Position numbers and translations under genes: made by a program
Shown here: positions 1 through 8,847 of the stretch, in pieces
How positions within the stretch are numbered: the first letter of the stretch is position 1
How the letters are laid out: each line of letters begins with the position of its first letter
Notes under the pieces: model-generated
Seen by the model: the letters and a program-made list of their open reading frames with translations, nothing else
What the model was told of the DNA's origin: nothing
Databases searched by the model: none
Source of the DNA: Bacillota bacterium
GTDB taxonomy: Bacteria; Bacillota_A; Clostridia; Lachnospirales; Lachnospiraceae
DNA: 58,285 nt
Direction of reading: 5' to 3'
NCBI GenBank assembly: GCA_023443625.1
Contig: JAEZTQ010000025.1
Location: 1-58,285 of the forward strand

Positions 1-51
1 TTCTGCAATCATCGTTTTAAATTCATCTGTGTATGTTTTTCTTTTAGACAT
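1..51 (-). CDS. IS3-family transposase OrfA, partial (N-terminus only)
   Basis: Seventeen codons starting at ATG (complement of 49-51) read MSKRKTYTDEFKTMIAE. This is the characteristic beginning of the HTH_Tnp_1 domain that binds the terminal inverted repeats in IS3-family transposases. An AAGGAAGG-like ribosome binding site precedes the start. The rest of OrfA and all of OrfB, which carries the DDE catalytic domain, lie outside the window, so it is unknown whether this copy is intact. Confidence 0.6.
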   Translation of the reverse strand, partial: MSKRKTYTDEFKTMIAE

Positions 52-110
52 TGTATGGACACTTCCTTCCTTATTTATTAGTATATAGAAAACCTTATTT
101 AGTGTCCATA
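1..110 (-). mobile_element. End of an IS3-family insertion sequence
   Basis: The window opens inside an insertion sequence. The first 51 bases encode, on the minus strand, the start of a typical IS3-family OrfA (MSKRKTYTDEFKTMIAE). Beyond it, a 10-bp inverted pair (tatggacact at 54-63 and agtgtccata at 101-110) lies between the start codon and the element's likely outer end near position 108-110. The rest of the element is outside the window. The exact end and any target duplication cannot be fixed from this side alone. Confidence 0.6.
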
Positions 111-300
111 GTTATATACTAACATCATACCCCCTTGGCGGCAAGGTATGTTTCTGAAATTCTAACTCTTCTACCACTTTTTAAAATTTCTCACTCAATA
201 TATATATTATATCTATTGTTACATCTAGAAAAGAATTTTCTTGATGTATTAACACGTGGTTTTTGTTAATACATTTAATACTCTCCAATCTAAAATGTAA

Positions 301-346
301 GCAACAAAACCCTCAACTAATTATTTATTTGAAGGCTTTGTTCATT
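301..346 (-). terminator. Probable terminator hairpin downstream of the TIR gene
   Basis: This lies in the 385-base non-coding stretch between the insertion sequence and the TIR gene. Read on the minus strand, AACAAAGCCTTCAA pairs with TTGAGGGTTTTGTT. The 14-bp stem closes fully if two G-U pairs are allowed, and the sequence after it is T-rich. It is placed to end the defence transcript. Elsewhere in this stretch I see only a short CATACC...GGTATG hairpin at about 128-152 and AT-rich sequence, with no supportable gene. Confidence 0.45.
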
Positions 347-495
347 ACAATTTAAAGTATTATCTTAGTCTAGGATACATACCACTGCATAACCTTTCAT
401 TGGTTACAATATTACTATACACTTTTTAAATGATATATTACATAAAATTCTTCGAATGCAAGGATAGCGGAGAATCTTATTCTTAGCATAAATCT

Positions 496-1371
496 TCATG
501 CTTCTTCTTGTTCACTTACAGGTAACAGCGTAACTAATTCTTTTGCAATTTCTTGAGGTGTCATACTTGCTGTAGTCATTGCCAACTTGCTTGCAATAAT
601 GGGACTATAAGCCATAACATCTTTCTTTGTCAAGTTGTGCCAAACTGGAAGTAGCATTTTTCCATTAACGCTTTCTAATTGGAACAAGCCGTCCAACTCA
701 GCTTTTGTCCAGTACTTTCCTTCTCTTATGTAGTCAGGAGACAAAACTACAACACCAAATTTTGATTTTTTTAAGCCATCATCAATTTTAATTCTCATGG
801 AATCTCCCCATTTAATTTGGCTTGTGTCATACCAGACTTTTACACCTAAGTCACGTAGTTCCTGAACAAATTCATCTGCAAAAGATTCTTTATCTTCCCA
901 TGCGTGGGAAACAAATACTTCATACTCCTCAGAATCATTATAAGTTGTTTGAGTAGGAGGCTCCTGCACAATCATCTGTGGCATCGCTTGTCTACTTAAC
1001 TCATTAATTCTACCTTCGTAGGACATCTGGATACGCTTCATCTCTTTATCCTGTTTTTTTTGTTCATCTTGCTGTGCCTTTTGCAGCTTCAGGTAAGCAT
1101 CATTGCGTTTTTGACGCTTATCCGAAATCTTTTTCCCAAGATCAGCACTTTCAGATGTTTTTTTTGAATAATCCGACTGCCATCCAGTAATCTGTCTCAA
1201 CTTACTCGATACCATAGAGGCAGAAGTTTTGGATGTTATACTCTTTTTTGCTGAAGTAATCTTTGACTGTAAATCTGCACATTTCTTATCAACATCTGAT
1301 TTCTTTTTTTCTAATGTTGCTAGATCTTTATCCAAAGTATTTACACTTTTCTGATGCTGTTCAATTGACAT
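496..1371 (-). CDS. Coiled-coil TIR-domain protein
   Basis: This 291-residue protein has a charged, Lys/Glu/Gln-rich N-terminal half (about residues 5-130) predicted to form a coiled coil. A TIR domain occupies about residues 150-285: the opening strand EYEVFVSHAWEDKE, the region GVKVWYDTSQIKWG, and YWTKAEL, whose Glu matches the usual NADase catalytic position. Bacterial TIR domains commonly deplete NAD+ or make signalling nucleotides during phage defence; that role here is inferred. The start was set at 1371, after GGAGGTAAAA, rather than at an upstream in-frame ATG that overlaps this site. It is the last gene of the minus-strand defence cluster, 127 bases after the Abi_C-like gene. It may be an effector of that cluster or an independent gene. 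Confidence 0.8.
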   Translation of the reverse strand: MSIEQHQKSVNTLDKDLATLEKKKSDVDKKCADLQSKITSAKKSITSKTSASMVSSKLRQITGWQSDYSKKTSESADLGKKISDKRQKRNDAYLKLQKAQQDEQKKQDKEMKRIQMSYEGRINELSRQAMPQMIVQEPPTQTTYNDSEEYEVFVSHAWEDKESFADEFVQELRDLGVKVWYDTSQIKWGDSMRIKIDDGLKKSKFGVVVLSPDYIREGKYWTKAELDGLFQLESVNGKMLLPVWHNLTKKDVMAYSPIIASKLAMTTASMTPQEIAKELVTLLPVSEQEEA

Positions 1372-1498
1372 TTTTACCTCCATTACTAATGCTCATTTTT
1401 CATCTTCTCTGTACTCCCAAAATGCATTCAACATTACTTTAACATATTTACCCTTGCTTTAAATTTAAAAGCTTTATTCAGCACATTTATTAATATTA

Positions 1499-2386
1499 TT
1501 AAAAACCAATTGATTTCTGCAAACACCAGATTAATGCATCTTCTGTCATTCTCAAGAACATCAGCGAGTCTTCTTTAGATGGTACTTCTTCACCATGTGT
1601 TCCCAAACCAGACATTGCACTGTACATTGTAACGAATAATCTATATCTATTAGCGCCATTTCTTTTATCAATCCAATGACTAAATATCTTTTTAATTGAT
1701 GTCAACTCAGTATTTGAATTATCAATTACTTTTTCACCTGTTGCTGTTAAAATACCTCGCGCATAATCTAAATTTGGATCTATTTTCTTAAAGAAATTTT
1801 CCATTAAACTTCTACAATTATCTATGCAACTTTTATATTCAGAATTTCCATAGTTAGATATCGCTTCAATATAACAATGAACTATATCTGAATGTGATCT
1901 GTTTAATGCTTTTAATAAGAATGATGTATCATTTTGACGCTCAATGGCTCCTGCAGAAGAAACAGATAATCTATATCTATATTGATTATATTTATGGCTG
2001 TCTTCAAAGTCTTCAACCAATAATTCATATCCTATTATCTCTAGATAATTTGTTAAGAGCTTAAAATCATCTTCTTCTATATAATATATTCTATCAAATA
2101 TTTCCTTAAGGAAATTACCAAGTGCCTGCTTATTGCTTTCAATTTTTGAACATATAGAAAAACAAGCATTAATAGGGTTGTATTTTGGATTGTCATTTTG
2201 CCACCCTTGGTTATAATAATATGGTGTTAACTGACCCTCGTATTCATCTATAATTGATGATAACCCAGCACATCTTAATACTACCTCTGCATCTCCATTA
2301 TTAGATGTAATCTTTCTAAAGTATTTACCAATTATGCTGTACGTCTTAGCTAATACTATTTGTTCTTGTGAATCCAATGCAATCAT
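1499..2386 (-). CDS. Abi_C-like abortive infection family protein
   Basis: This protein has 295 residues, with no signal peptide or membrane segment. The C-terminal ~120 residues resemble the Abi_C domain (abortive infection C-terminus): a helical region with YKSCIDNCRSLMENFFKKI, a middle segment ending in HWIDKRNG, and a GLGTHGEE motif followed by a final helix. The N-terminal part matches no family I know. Members are usually found in defence islands and are thought to act in abortive infection, but no biochemical role can be read from the sequence. It starts 46 bases after the helicase gene and is probably co-transcribed with it. A G-rich ribosome binding site precedes the ATG. Confidence 0.6.
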   Translation of the reverse strand: MIALDSQEQIVLAKTYSIIGKYFRKITSNNGDAEVVLRCAGLSSIIDEYEGQLTPYYYNQGWQNDNPKYNPINACFSICSKIESNKQALGNFLKEIFDRIYYIEEDDFKLLTNYLEIIGYELLVEDFEDSHKYNQYRYRLSVSSAGAIERQNDTSFLLKALNRSHSDIVHCYIEAISNYGNSEYKSCIDNCRSLMENFFKKIDPNLDYARGILTATGEKVIDNSNTELTSIKKIFSHWIDKRNGANRYRLFVTMYSAMSGLGTHGEEVPSKEDSLMFLRMTEDALIWCLQKSIGF

Positions 2387-2432
2387 ATTAATTTCCCCCT
2401 ATAATGAAACATGTGTTTAATATATGTTGTTA

Positions 2433-4136
2433 TTATATATCCATAATGTCAAAACTGTTTAGTTTACTTCTGTTTTCTTCTGATAGCTGTGGCACAGAAA
2501 TATACAAGTTTTCCATTGCTCTACTTAAAGCTACATAATAAACTCTATGGCTCTCATTGTTCATATCTGGATTAAGCAAAAAAGCTAATTCATCTTCTTC
2601 ATTATAATTTTCTTTAGGTTGTAGTAATAGTAACACACTTTTAAATTCATCACCTTTAGCTTTGTGAATGGTTCTGAATTTACCATCATCATCAGCTATT
2701 GTTATAACACAGGCTACTTTATTATAGGTCAAGTTTTTATAATAATTACTAGCTCTTCCGTTTGTTAATTTTGCTTTAACACCATAAAATCCAGATATGT
2801 AATTATTATAAAGTTCCTTTATATCCATTTCATGTATTTCTGAATAAAGATTATACAATCTTTTCAAGTTCTCTAATGCAGTCTTATCATCAAAATTTTC
2901 TACTTTCCTATAAGCCTTTTTCATAAATTTAATTGCATCTTTAAATTTATCTTGCTTGCAGTATTCTAAGGAATGAATTATATAAAATATCATTTTCCCA
3001 CGATCTCCATCAGAAAAAATAAATTCATCTGAAATATCATCTGAGAAATAATTACCGATTCCATATTGTACCATGTTGCATAATTCATTTCTAAAAGATA
3101 GTGTATATAATTCATCTTTACTACATATTTTAACAACTTCATTATAAGAATCAAAGAATCCTCCTACTAATATTGTAGGTTTGCATCCATGCTTACTTTC
3201 TGGCGATTTCTGATAAAAGAATTCATCGTTTCGCATGTAATTTAAGATATCTATTATTTCCTGTGTGCTACGATGATTGTCTTCAATATAATATGTTTTA
3301 AGATCTGGCAAATCAAATTCGGTAAATTGTGTCACATCTGCACCTTGAAATTTATAAATTGATTGACATTCATCGCCTATAACACCAACTATTGTTTCTT
3401 TTTCAGCTATAAGTTTCAATACTCTTGTTTGGATAGGATTAGTATCTTGAAATTCATCTATCAACACAAATGGGAATTTACCCCTGATAATTTCTAAAAT
3501 ACGAGGGGACTTTTCTATTATCTTAATACTTAAAAATAATACATCGTCATGAGATAACAAGCCTTTTTCCCAACAAATCTTTTTATATTCTAAATAAGAA
3601 TCTTTTCTAATATTATAAGAGCCAACTTTTCCATTCCAAGCATCTTTAAATCTCAACACTAGTTCTTCATCATCTAAATACCAATGCAATTTTGATAATT
3701 CTTTGGCTAATTTATTATTATCATCTAGTGCATATTGGCTTGTTCTCTGCTTAAATTCATTAATTATACTAAATGTTGGTACAATCTCATCATGACCATC
3801 AATATTAACGAAATCAAATTCATAATCACCCTCAAGAACCCATAAATATGGTTTAACAATATTTAGATATAAAAAACTATGAATTGTAGTTACTTCTACA
3901 TAATCTATCGATTTATCCAATCTAAGAACTATTGTTTCTACACCAACATTAGTATAAGTAATGCAAGCAATTTTTCTTATGTTAGAAATCTTATCAGATT
4001 TTTCAATAATATGATTTATATGATTTATCAGAAACGTAGTCTTTCCAGCACCAGGTCCGGCAACAATTTTGAAATGATTAGAAATATCAATTCTTTCATT
4101 ACTATCTTTTAATTTTTTTGCTACTGACAAATCCAT
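2433..4136 (-). CDS. gajB: UvrD-like helicase, GajB-like (Gabija)
   Basis: This 567-residue superfamily 1 helicase has Walker A VAGPGAGKTTF near residues 26-36, motif II VLIDEFQDTNP, the motif III/IV region GVIGDECQSIYKFQGA, and a C-terminal motif VI YYVALSRAMENLYIS. It is shorter than housekeeping UvrD/PcrA (over 700 residues), as expected for GajB. The start overlaps the end of the OLD-family nuclease gene by 16 bases, which indicates translational coupling; GTGAGG serves as the ribosome binding site. In Gabija systems GajA (nuclease) and GajB form a complex that senses nucleotide depletion and cuts phage DNA. Assignment to Gabija rests on this pairing and gene order and is an inference from family knowledge. 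Confidence 0.75.
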   Translation of the reverse strand: MDLSVAKKLKDSNERIDISNHFKIVAGPGAGKTTFLINHINHIIEKSDKISNIRKIACITYTNVGVETIVLRLDKSIDYVEVTTIHSFLYLNIVKPYLWVLEGDYEFDFVNIDGHDEIVPTFSIINEFKQRTSQYALDDNNKLAKELSKLHWYLDDEELVLRFKDAWNGKVGSYNIRKDSYLEYKKICWEKGLLSHDDVLFLSIKIIEKSPRILEIIRGKFPFVLIDEFQDTNPIQTRVLKLIAEKETIVGVIGDECQSIYKFQGADVTQFTEFDLPDLKTYYIEDNHRSTQEIIDILNYMRNDEFFYQKSPESKHGCKPTILVGGFFDSYNEVVKICSKDELYTLSFRNELCNMVQYGIGNYFSDDISDEFIFSDGDRGKMIFYIIHSLEYCKQDKFKDAIKFMKKAYRKVENFDDKTALENLKRLYNLYSEIHEMDIKELYNNYISGFYGVKAKLTNGRASNYYKNLTYNKVACVITIADDDGKFRTIHKAKGDEFKSVLLLLQPKENYNEEDELAFLLNPDMNNESHRVYYVALSRAMENLYISVPQLSEENRSKLNSFDIMDI

Positions 4137-6241
4137 TTTATCGCCTCACTTATATACACTGGAACCACAAAATCAAAAACTGTGTTCTTTACTTTAGGGT
4201 CATTACTATTTTTGTTTTGTATGTTACTAGATACAACATATGAGAGCTCCTGTGCTACTTCGCCCTTTTTAATTGAATTTAAATACCTTGCTGCAATAAT
4301 ATGTTTTCCGATTTTTGATGGCTCAAGTTGGGTTATTTCTAAAAAACTATTTATTGAGTTTTTAAATTTACCCTTACGAATTTTTTTAACCATATCTTCT
4401 ATCTCTGACTTATTAATTTTATCATGATATTTTTCCATCATATTTTTAATTTCAGTTTTATTTGCAACTGAATCTGTAAGCAAATCAACACATTCTACAT
4501 TCTCAAACACCAACTCATATTCAAATGTAGATCCTTCAGTTTGTGTATAAACTCTAATTAAATCTTTTTCACCTCTACCTTGATACGATTCAGTTAAAGA
4601 GTTAGATGTCTTTTTATATTCATAATTAGTTTCATCAGTCCCTAGCAAAAATGGAAAACATGCTTTCCAACAGCTATTTTCATCATCTTCTTCCATTGAT
4701 TCATCTTTAATTTTTTTCATTACCGGATCCATATCTGTAAGACAGACTATTTTTTTGGGAATCGCATATTTGCTATTATTTATATCAAATAATTTTAAAA
4801 AATGATTAAAATATCTTCCGTTAACATTTATAACAGATACGTGTGAATCAGTTAAGTCTAAATTAATATCTTTAGCAAACTCAGGAATTAATAATTGTTC
4901 TGCAATGCCTTCTACAAAAATAATGCTTTTTGCAAAAAACATATCAGCTTTGGTGACATCCAAAAACCTTTCAACATAATTTTTTGATGCTTTGTCTTCG
5001 TCGCTTTCAGAAAAGGCTTTACCTGGATATGCAATCTTTGTCTCATCCACATCTTTATATAAAACTATAATCGAATCTAAATCTACTGCAGCTGTTATGT
5101 TAGGAGAATGTGTCGTAATAAAGATTTGTCTCACTTCATGTTTACTATTTTCATTTAAAAACTTCAAAAACTTATATTGCATATTAGGATGCAAATGCGC
5201 TTCTGGTTCTTCTATAGCCAATATAGGAAAAACTTTAGCATTATTACCCATATATTCTCCTGAAGCATTCTTTTGCATTTTTGCTAGTAATAACGATATA
5301 TATATCAAATTATTATAACCTAACCCATTACGTGTTGCAGGAAGCTTTATTCCTGTTTTATTCTCCACTACCAATCTTAAAGCTGAGTACAATTCTGTAT
5401 CTAAAATTTTCCCATCAAAGGAAGGGGTTATATTATCGAAATCAGCACCAGTTTCCTCCGCGTATTTCAGCATCTCTTTTTTTCCGCCACTCATCCTAGT
5501 ATGTAAATCTGAAATTAATACATCTGCTTTTTTTGAAAAATCCTTCTTTTTTTTAAGTATTTGTTCTTGCTTATCTTCTTTACTAAGCTTTTCATCAATT
5601 TTAATATCATAATCCATATAAAAATCAATAACTTCTCTTAATAACGTGTTCCTTCCTGTGAATAAGTCTCGTTCAACATCTCGTATAGCATCTAAATATT
5701 GATAATCAAACTTTTTTATACTGTCTGAATCAATTAGTGTCCTATGCTTGGGGTTTCCAATAAAAACCTTTGATGTATACTTCCTCAAAAAAGTAGTTTC
5801 TATTTCTCTCCAATAATCTTCAATATCTTTACTTCCTAAATTTTCTATTATTGATTTATAATTATCATCTTCTTTATCTGGAAGTGAAAATTCGTATGTT
5901 ATTGTTGCTTCATATGGTTTTTCAATTTTTGTTAACCAAGTAGCAACTGTAATCAGATCTTCTGAATATTCTTCTTCATCTTCTGATTCAACTAATTTGG
6001 CACTAATTACAACTTTTGGTGGGCTTGTCTTTAATTCTTCGATACTTGTATTGTGGTTAAAGTCATCAATAGATAATCTCTTGGAAGAACCCTCTGAAAA
6101 CAACAATTCTAATGCTTTAATAATAGTAGTTTTCCCGGAGTTATTAGCACCTACAATAACATTTATTTCGTTAGAGAATTGTATCTCTGTACATTTTTTA
6201 AATCCTCTAAAATTTGTAAGTTTTAGTTCTTGTATATACAT
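4121..6241 (-). CDS. gajA: OLD-family ATPase/TOPRIM nuclease, GajA-like (Gabija)
   Basis: Read from the ATG at 6241, this is a 706-residue protein. The N-terminal ABC-type ATPase has Walker A GANNSGKT (31-38), a signature-like RNGLGYNNLIYISLLL and Walker B LAIEEPEAHLHP. The C-terminal TOPRIM domain has FVEGIAEQLL (catalytic Glu) and CLTDMDP (acidic pair). This ABC-TOPRIM layout defines the OLD family; paired with a UvrD helicase it fits GajA, the nuclease of Gabija. It is longer than many GajA proteins (about 580). The start is chosen because GGAGGATTAATATG gives an ideal ribosome binding site and TNFRGF is the usual family N-terminus. The frame stays open upstream to 6532 only because the preceding gene is frameshifted. 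Confidence 0.8.
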   Translation of the reverse strand: MYIQELKLTNFRGFKKCTEIQFSNEINVIVGANNSGKTTIIKALELLFSEGSSKRLSIDDFNHNTSIEELKTSPPKVVISAKLVESEDEEEYSEDLITVATWLTKIEKPYEATITYEFSLPDKEDDNYKSIIENLGSKDIEDYWREIETTFLRKYTSKVFIGNPKHRTLIDSDSIKKFDYQYLDAIRDVERDLFTGRNTLLREVIDFYMDYDIKIDEKLSKEDKQEQILKKKKDFSKKADVLISDLHTRMSGGKKEMLKYAEETGADFDNITPSFDGKILDTELYSALRLVVENKTGIKLPATRNGLGYNNLIYISLLLAKMQKNASGEYMGNNAKVFPILAIEEPEAHLHPNMQYKFLKFLNENSKHEVRQIFITTHSPNITAAVDLDSIIVLYKDVDETKIAYPGKAFSESDEDKASKNYVERFLDVTKADMFFAKSIIFVEGIAEQLLIPEFAKDINLDLTDSHVSVINVNGRYFNHFLKLFDINNSKYAIPKKIVCLTDMDPVMKKIKDESMEEDDENSCWKACFPFLLGTDETNYEYKKTSNSLTESYQGRGEKDLIRVYTQTEGSTFEYELVFENVECVDLLTDSVANKTEIKNMMEKYHDKINKSEIEDMVKKIRKGKFKNSINSFLEITQLEPSKIGKHIIAARYLNSIKKGEVAQELSYVVSSNIQNKNSNDPKVKNTVFDFVVPVYISEAIKWICQ

Positions 6242-6242
6242 A

Positions 6243-6493
6243 TTAATCCTCCTTAAACACTTTATTATTCTTATATCTTTGCTGTCCTGATGATGTCTTT
6301 TCAATAGGAGCAATCCTATATCAGTTGATTTAATATAATTGAGAAATAAGGTGTCAAGCAATAATCGGTTACTCTTTGAAATTCTTTTCCAATCATAACC
6401 TTTGAATAAATCACGTACTAATAATATTTCTTCAGAATTTAAGTTTTTTAATTCTTCCTTAGCACTCTCTAACAATTCATTTGCGTTTAACAC
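6243..6493 (-). pseudogene. DUF1413-like small protein gene with a one-base frameshift
   Basis: A GTG at 6493, preceded by AGAGGA, starts VLNANELLESAKEEL and continues to LVRDLFKGYDWKRIS and LLLDTLFLNYIKSTDI. This resembles the DUF1413 family of small proteins. The expected C-terminus is present in the neighbouring frame: IAPIEKTSSGQQRY followed by a stop at 6243-6245, two bases before the gajA start. Restoring one G to the GG at about 6315-6316 rejoins the two parts into a protein of about 83 residues. As read, the frame instead runs into gajA. This is either a real mutation, a programmed event, or a sequencing error in a short G run. Confidence 0.65.
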
Positions 6494-6542
6494 TTCTATT
6501 CCTCTCAATGAGAGCAATAATATAAACAACATTGTTATTACA

Positions 6543-6571
6543 ATTGTATCTCTATGAGTGGGTTTTTACAA
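6543..6571 (-). promoter_or_regulatory. Sigma-A-type promoter for the Gabija/Abi/TIR cluster
   Basis: On the minus strand, TTGTAA (6571-6566) and TACAAT (6548-6543) are separated by 17 bases. Transcription would start near 6536, about 40 bases before the GTG of the DUF1413-like gene. A perfect 8-bp inverted repeat (ctaaatat/atatttag, 6591-6610) lies just upstream of the -35 box, next to the stop of the preceding gene. It could be a terminator remnant or a regulator site. Confidence 0.45.
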
Positions 6572-6612
6572 GATAATTGTGCATAATATTCTAAATATTG
6601 ACATATTTAGAT

Positions 6613-7002
6613 TTACAACATCGAAATTTCCGCTTCCATTACAGATATTTCTTCCTCATTCCACAATTCTTCCATTTCATCTCTTGTAGCTACTGGGAAA
6701 TCTTTTGGTTCTATTTCACATTGCTGAATTGGTGCTAGATAAGAAATAATATTTTGACATAATTCTTGATTGGGACAGTTCATAATAAATCCGCCATAGA
6801 TAGATTCTACAATCAACCGATCACACATATCTGTCAAAATAATCTTATCTGCAATATAAGCATACTTATCAATAAAGTTTGCGATATTTTCTGGAGTCAT
6901 ATTAAACATATAGTCCGTATGTTTTCCACCATTTCCTTTTTCATAAACATAGGCATATCCGAGTTTCTCATCCATCATTTCATACAATTCTTCTCTATTC
7001 AT
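6613..7002 (-). CDS. Hypothetical protein, acidic, 129 residues
   Basis: I do not recognise this family. The protein has no signal peptide or membrane segment. It is acidic, especially at the C-terminus (ATRDEMEELWNEEEISVMEAE), and contains four Cys, of which CPNQELC forms a closely spaced pair. An AAAGGGG ribosome binding site precedes the ATG. It sits alone between the recombinase-side hairpins and the Gabija promoter, so it probably belongs to neither operon. Its position beside the recombinase end of the element means it may lie just outside the element or be a terminal cargo gene. Confidence 0.55.
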   Translation of the reverse strand: MNREELYEMMDEKLGYAYVYEKGNGGKHTDYMFNMTPENIANFIDKYAYIADKIILTDMCDRLIVESIYGGFIMNCPNQELCQNIISYLAPIQQCEIEPKDFPVATRDEMEELWNEEEISVMEAEISML

Positions 7003-7085
7003 TTTTGTGTACCCCTTTCATATAAGTTGCTACTACTGTAGCTATCATGTTTACATGTCTATTTAAATGTCAATCTACCAACAAT

Positions 7086-7111
7086 AAAACCCTCAGCTTT
7101 CTAAGGATTTT
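7086..7111 (-). terminator. Candidate terminator after the recombinase operon
   Basis: Read on the minus strand, AAAATCCT pairs with AGGGTTTT around a 10-base loop, with one G-U pair, and is followed by the T-rich ATTGTTGG. It lies about 70 bases past the stop of the last recombinase gene and before the 129-residue gene, so it could end the recombinase transcript. The stem is short and the U tract poor. Confidence 0.35.
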
Positions 7112-7138
7112 AGTCTTAATAGATTCTTGTTATTGTGA

Positions 7139-7174
7139 GAGCAGTAACCTCTTTATCTATTCTAGTTACTGCTC
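7139..7174. repeat. 10-bp perfect inverted repeat beside the last recombinase gene; possible att region
   Basis: GAGCAGTAAC (7139-7148) and GTTACTGCTC (7165-7174) are perfect inverted copies separated by 16 bases, ending 10 bases from the recombinase stop. Serine integrase elements usually carry their attachment site next to the recombinase genes, as a short imperfect dyad of similar size. The same structure could be a terminator reading rightward, since T-rich sequence follows on the plus strand. Which is right cannot be told here because the other element end is outside the window. Confidence 0.3.
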
Positions 7175-7183
7175 CTACTCTTT

Positions 7184-8845
7184 TTAATCATAATAATCTA
7201 CCATCTGCTCCATCACAATGCCTGATTCAAACTGTATCTCCAGTCTCTCACCCTTGTTCACTTTGATGGTCTTTATTAATCTTCTGACTAAGTCTTCATC
7301 AAACTCTCTTACCTGTGGTCTTACAGTCTTTAGGGTGCTATCCATTTCCGTTAGTTTCTGTTTATAGTTCTCGGCCTGTTTCTTCTCCCTTACAAGCTTT
7401 AATTTTGCTTGTTTAAGCTCGTTTATCTGCTCTGATATCCTTTTATATGTATCATCAAAATCTTCTGCTATAGCTCCTTGTTTTGCGTTTTCTTCGATTA
7501 AGGCTAGCATCTCCTTTTGTAGGGATTCAATCAGCTCATCATATTCTGTAGGGATATCTTTAGTAGAGTATCCGCCGATAACCCTGATGACATTTTCTCT
7601 GAAAGCCCTTATAAAATCTCCATTGTTTTCTACCACATTATTGATGGCTGTCATAACAGCATTATGTAGCGGTTCTTCTTTTAATGTAGGTGAGTGCTTG
7701 CAAGATGCCTTTGTTCCATTCTTTAGCCTGTTCTCACATCTCCATACTGCACTCTTTTGTCCATATTTTGACCATGTCTGCCTACGGTAGGGATGTCCAC
7801 ATTCAGCACATACTAAGATTTCTGTTAGTGCATATTTGGAGCTGAATTTGCTCTTTTCCTTTTTTAATTTATTTGCTTTTCTTGTAACTGCCGCTTTATT
7901 CAGACTGGCTCTTCTAGCTTTTTCTTCCTGTACCTTATAAAATAATTCTTTTGGTATAATGGCCTCATGGTTATCTTCGATATAATACTGGGGTACGATT
8001 CCATTATTCTTCACTCGTTTCTTTGTCAGGAAGTCTATGGTATAGGTCTTCTGCATTAAGGCATCCCCCATATACTTTTCATTGACTAACATTTTTTCTA
8101 TTACTCCAGGATGCCATGTTTCCTTTCCAGTGATTGTTTTGATTTTATCTGCCTCTAGAGCTTTTATAATCTCTCCTATACTACTTCCTTCTAAATACAT
8201 TCTAAAAATTCGTCTCACTATATCTGCTTGTTCAGGTACTATAACCAGTTCGCCAGTTTTTTTATCTTTGGTGTATCCCATAAATTTCTTATGATTAACT
8301 GTGATGATTCCATTTTCATATCTTCTTACGATTCCCCATTTTGTATTTTCACTTAGGTTTCTGCTTTCTTCCTGTGCTTGACTGCTTAGGATAGTAATTA
8401 GTAATTCCCCTGTGCTTTCTAGGGTATTTACACCCTCTTTTTCAAAAAATATAGCGATATTCTTTTCTTTGAGTTTCCTTATGGTCTGAAGGGAATCTAC
8501 TGTGTTTCTTGCAAATCTACTAACTGATTTTGTTATGACCATGTCTATTTTCCCAGCCATACAGTCATCAATCATAGCATTAAAATCATCTCTCTTTTTT
8601 GTATTAGTGGCTGATTTTCCATCATCTGCATAAATTCCTGCACTCTTCCAATTCGGGTTACTTTTTATCTTGTCTGTATAGTAGGATATTTGAGCCTCAT
8701 AGCTACCTTCCTGTTGTTCTAAGGTGGTACTAACTCTACAGTAAGCTGCTACTCTTAGGGTTTTTAGCTCTACCCTTACATTCCTGTCATATATGGTTTG
8801 TGCTGGTATAAATGCCACATTCTTCTTTGATACTGCTACTGCCAT
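7184..8845 (-). CDS. Large serine recombinase (third of three)
   Basis: This is a 553-residue large serine recombinase. The N-terminal resolvase domain has AAYCRVSTTLEQQEGS near residue 33, with the nucleophilic Ser in RVST, and downstream Arg residues in KSVSRFARNT. The recombinase domain follows, then a zinc ribbon (CAECGHPYRR ... WRCENRLKNGTKASC) and a C-terminal coiled coil. Such proteins integrate and excise conjugative elements by cutting short att sites with a 5'-phosphoserine intermediate. The gene begins 2 bases after the preceding recombinase gene, within a three-gene recombinase operon, and ends closest to the element's likely terminus. A GAGGAT ribosome binding site precedes the ATG. 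All visible catalytic motifs appear intact. Confidence 0.9.
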   Translation of the reverse strand: MAVAVSKKNVAFIPAQTIYDRNVRVELKTLRVAAYCRVSTTLEQQEGSYEAQISYYTDKIKSNPNWKSAGIYADDGKSATNTKKRDDFNAMIDDCMAGKIDMVITKSVSRFARNTVDSLQTIRKLKEKNIAIFFEKEGVNTLESTGELLITILSSQAQEESRNLSENTKWGIVRRYENGIITVNHKKFMGYTKDKKTGELVIVPEQADIVRRIFRMYLEGSSIGEIIKALEADKIKTITGKETWHPGVIEKMLVNEKYMGDALMQKTYTIDFLTKKRVKNNGIVPQYYIEDNHEAIIPKELFYKVQEEKARRASLNKAAVTRKANKLKKEKSKFSSKYALTEILVCAECGHPYRRQTWSKYGQKSAVWRCENRLKNGTKASCKHSPTLKEEPLHNAVMTAINNVVENNGDFIRAFRENVIRVIGGYSTKDIPTEYDELIESLQKEMLALIEENAKQGAIAEDFDDTYKRISEQINELKQAKLKLVREKKQAENYKQKLTEMDSTLKTVRPQVREFDEDLVRRLIKTIKVNKGERLEIQFESGIVMEQMVDYYD

Positions 8846-8847
8846 TG

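Noticed and set aside
6242..6532. N-terminal extension of GajA to 803 residues
   Set aside because: The frame is open only because of the frameshifted small gene. The ATG at 6241 has a strong ribosome binding site and the normal family N-terminus.
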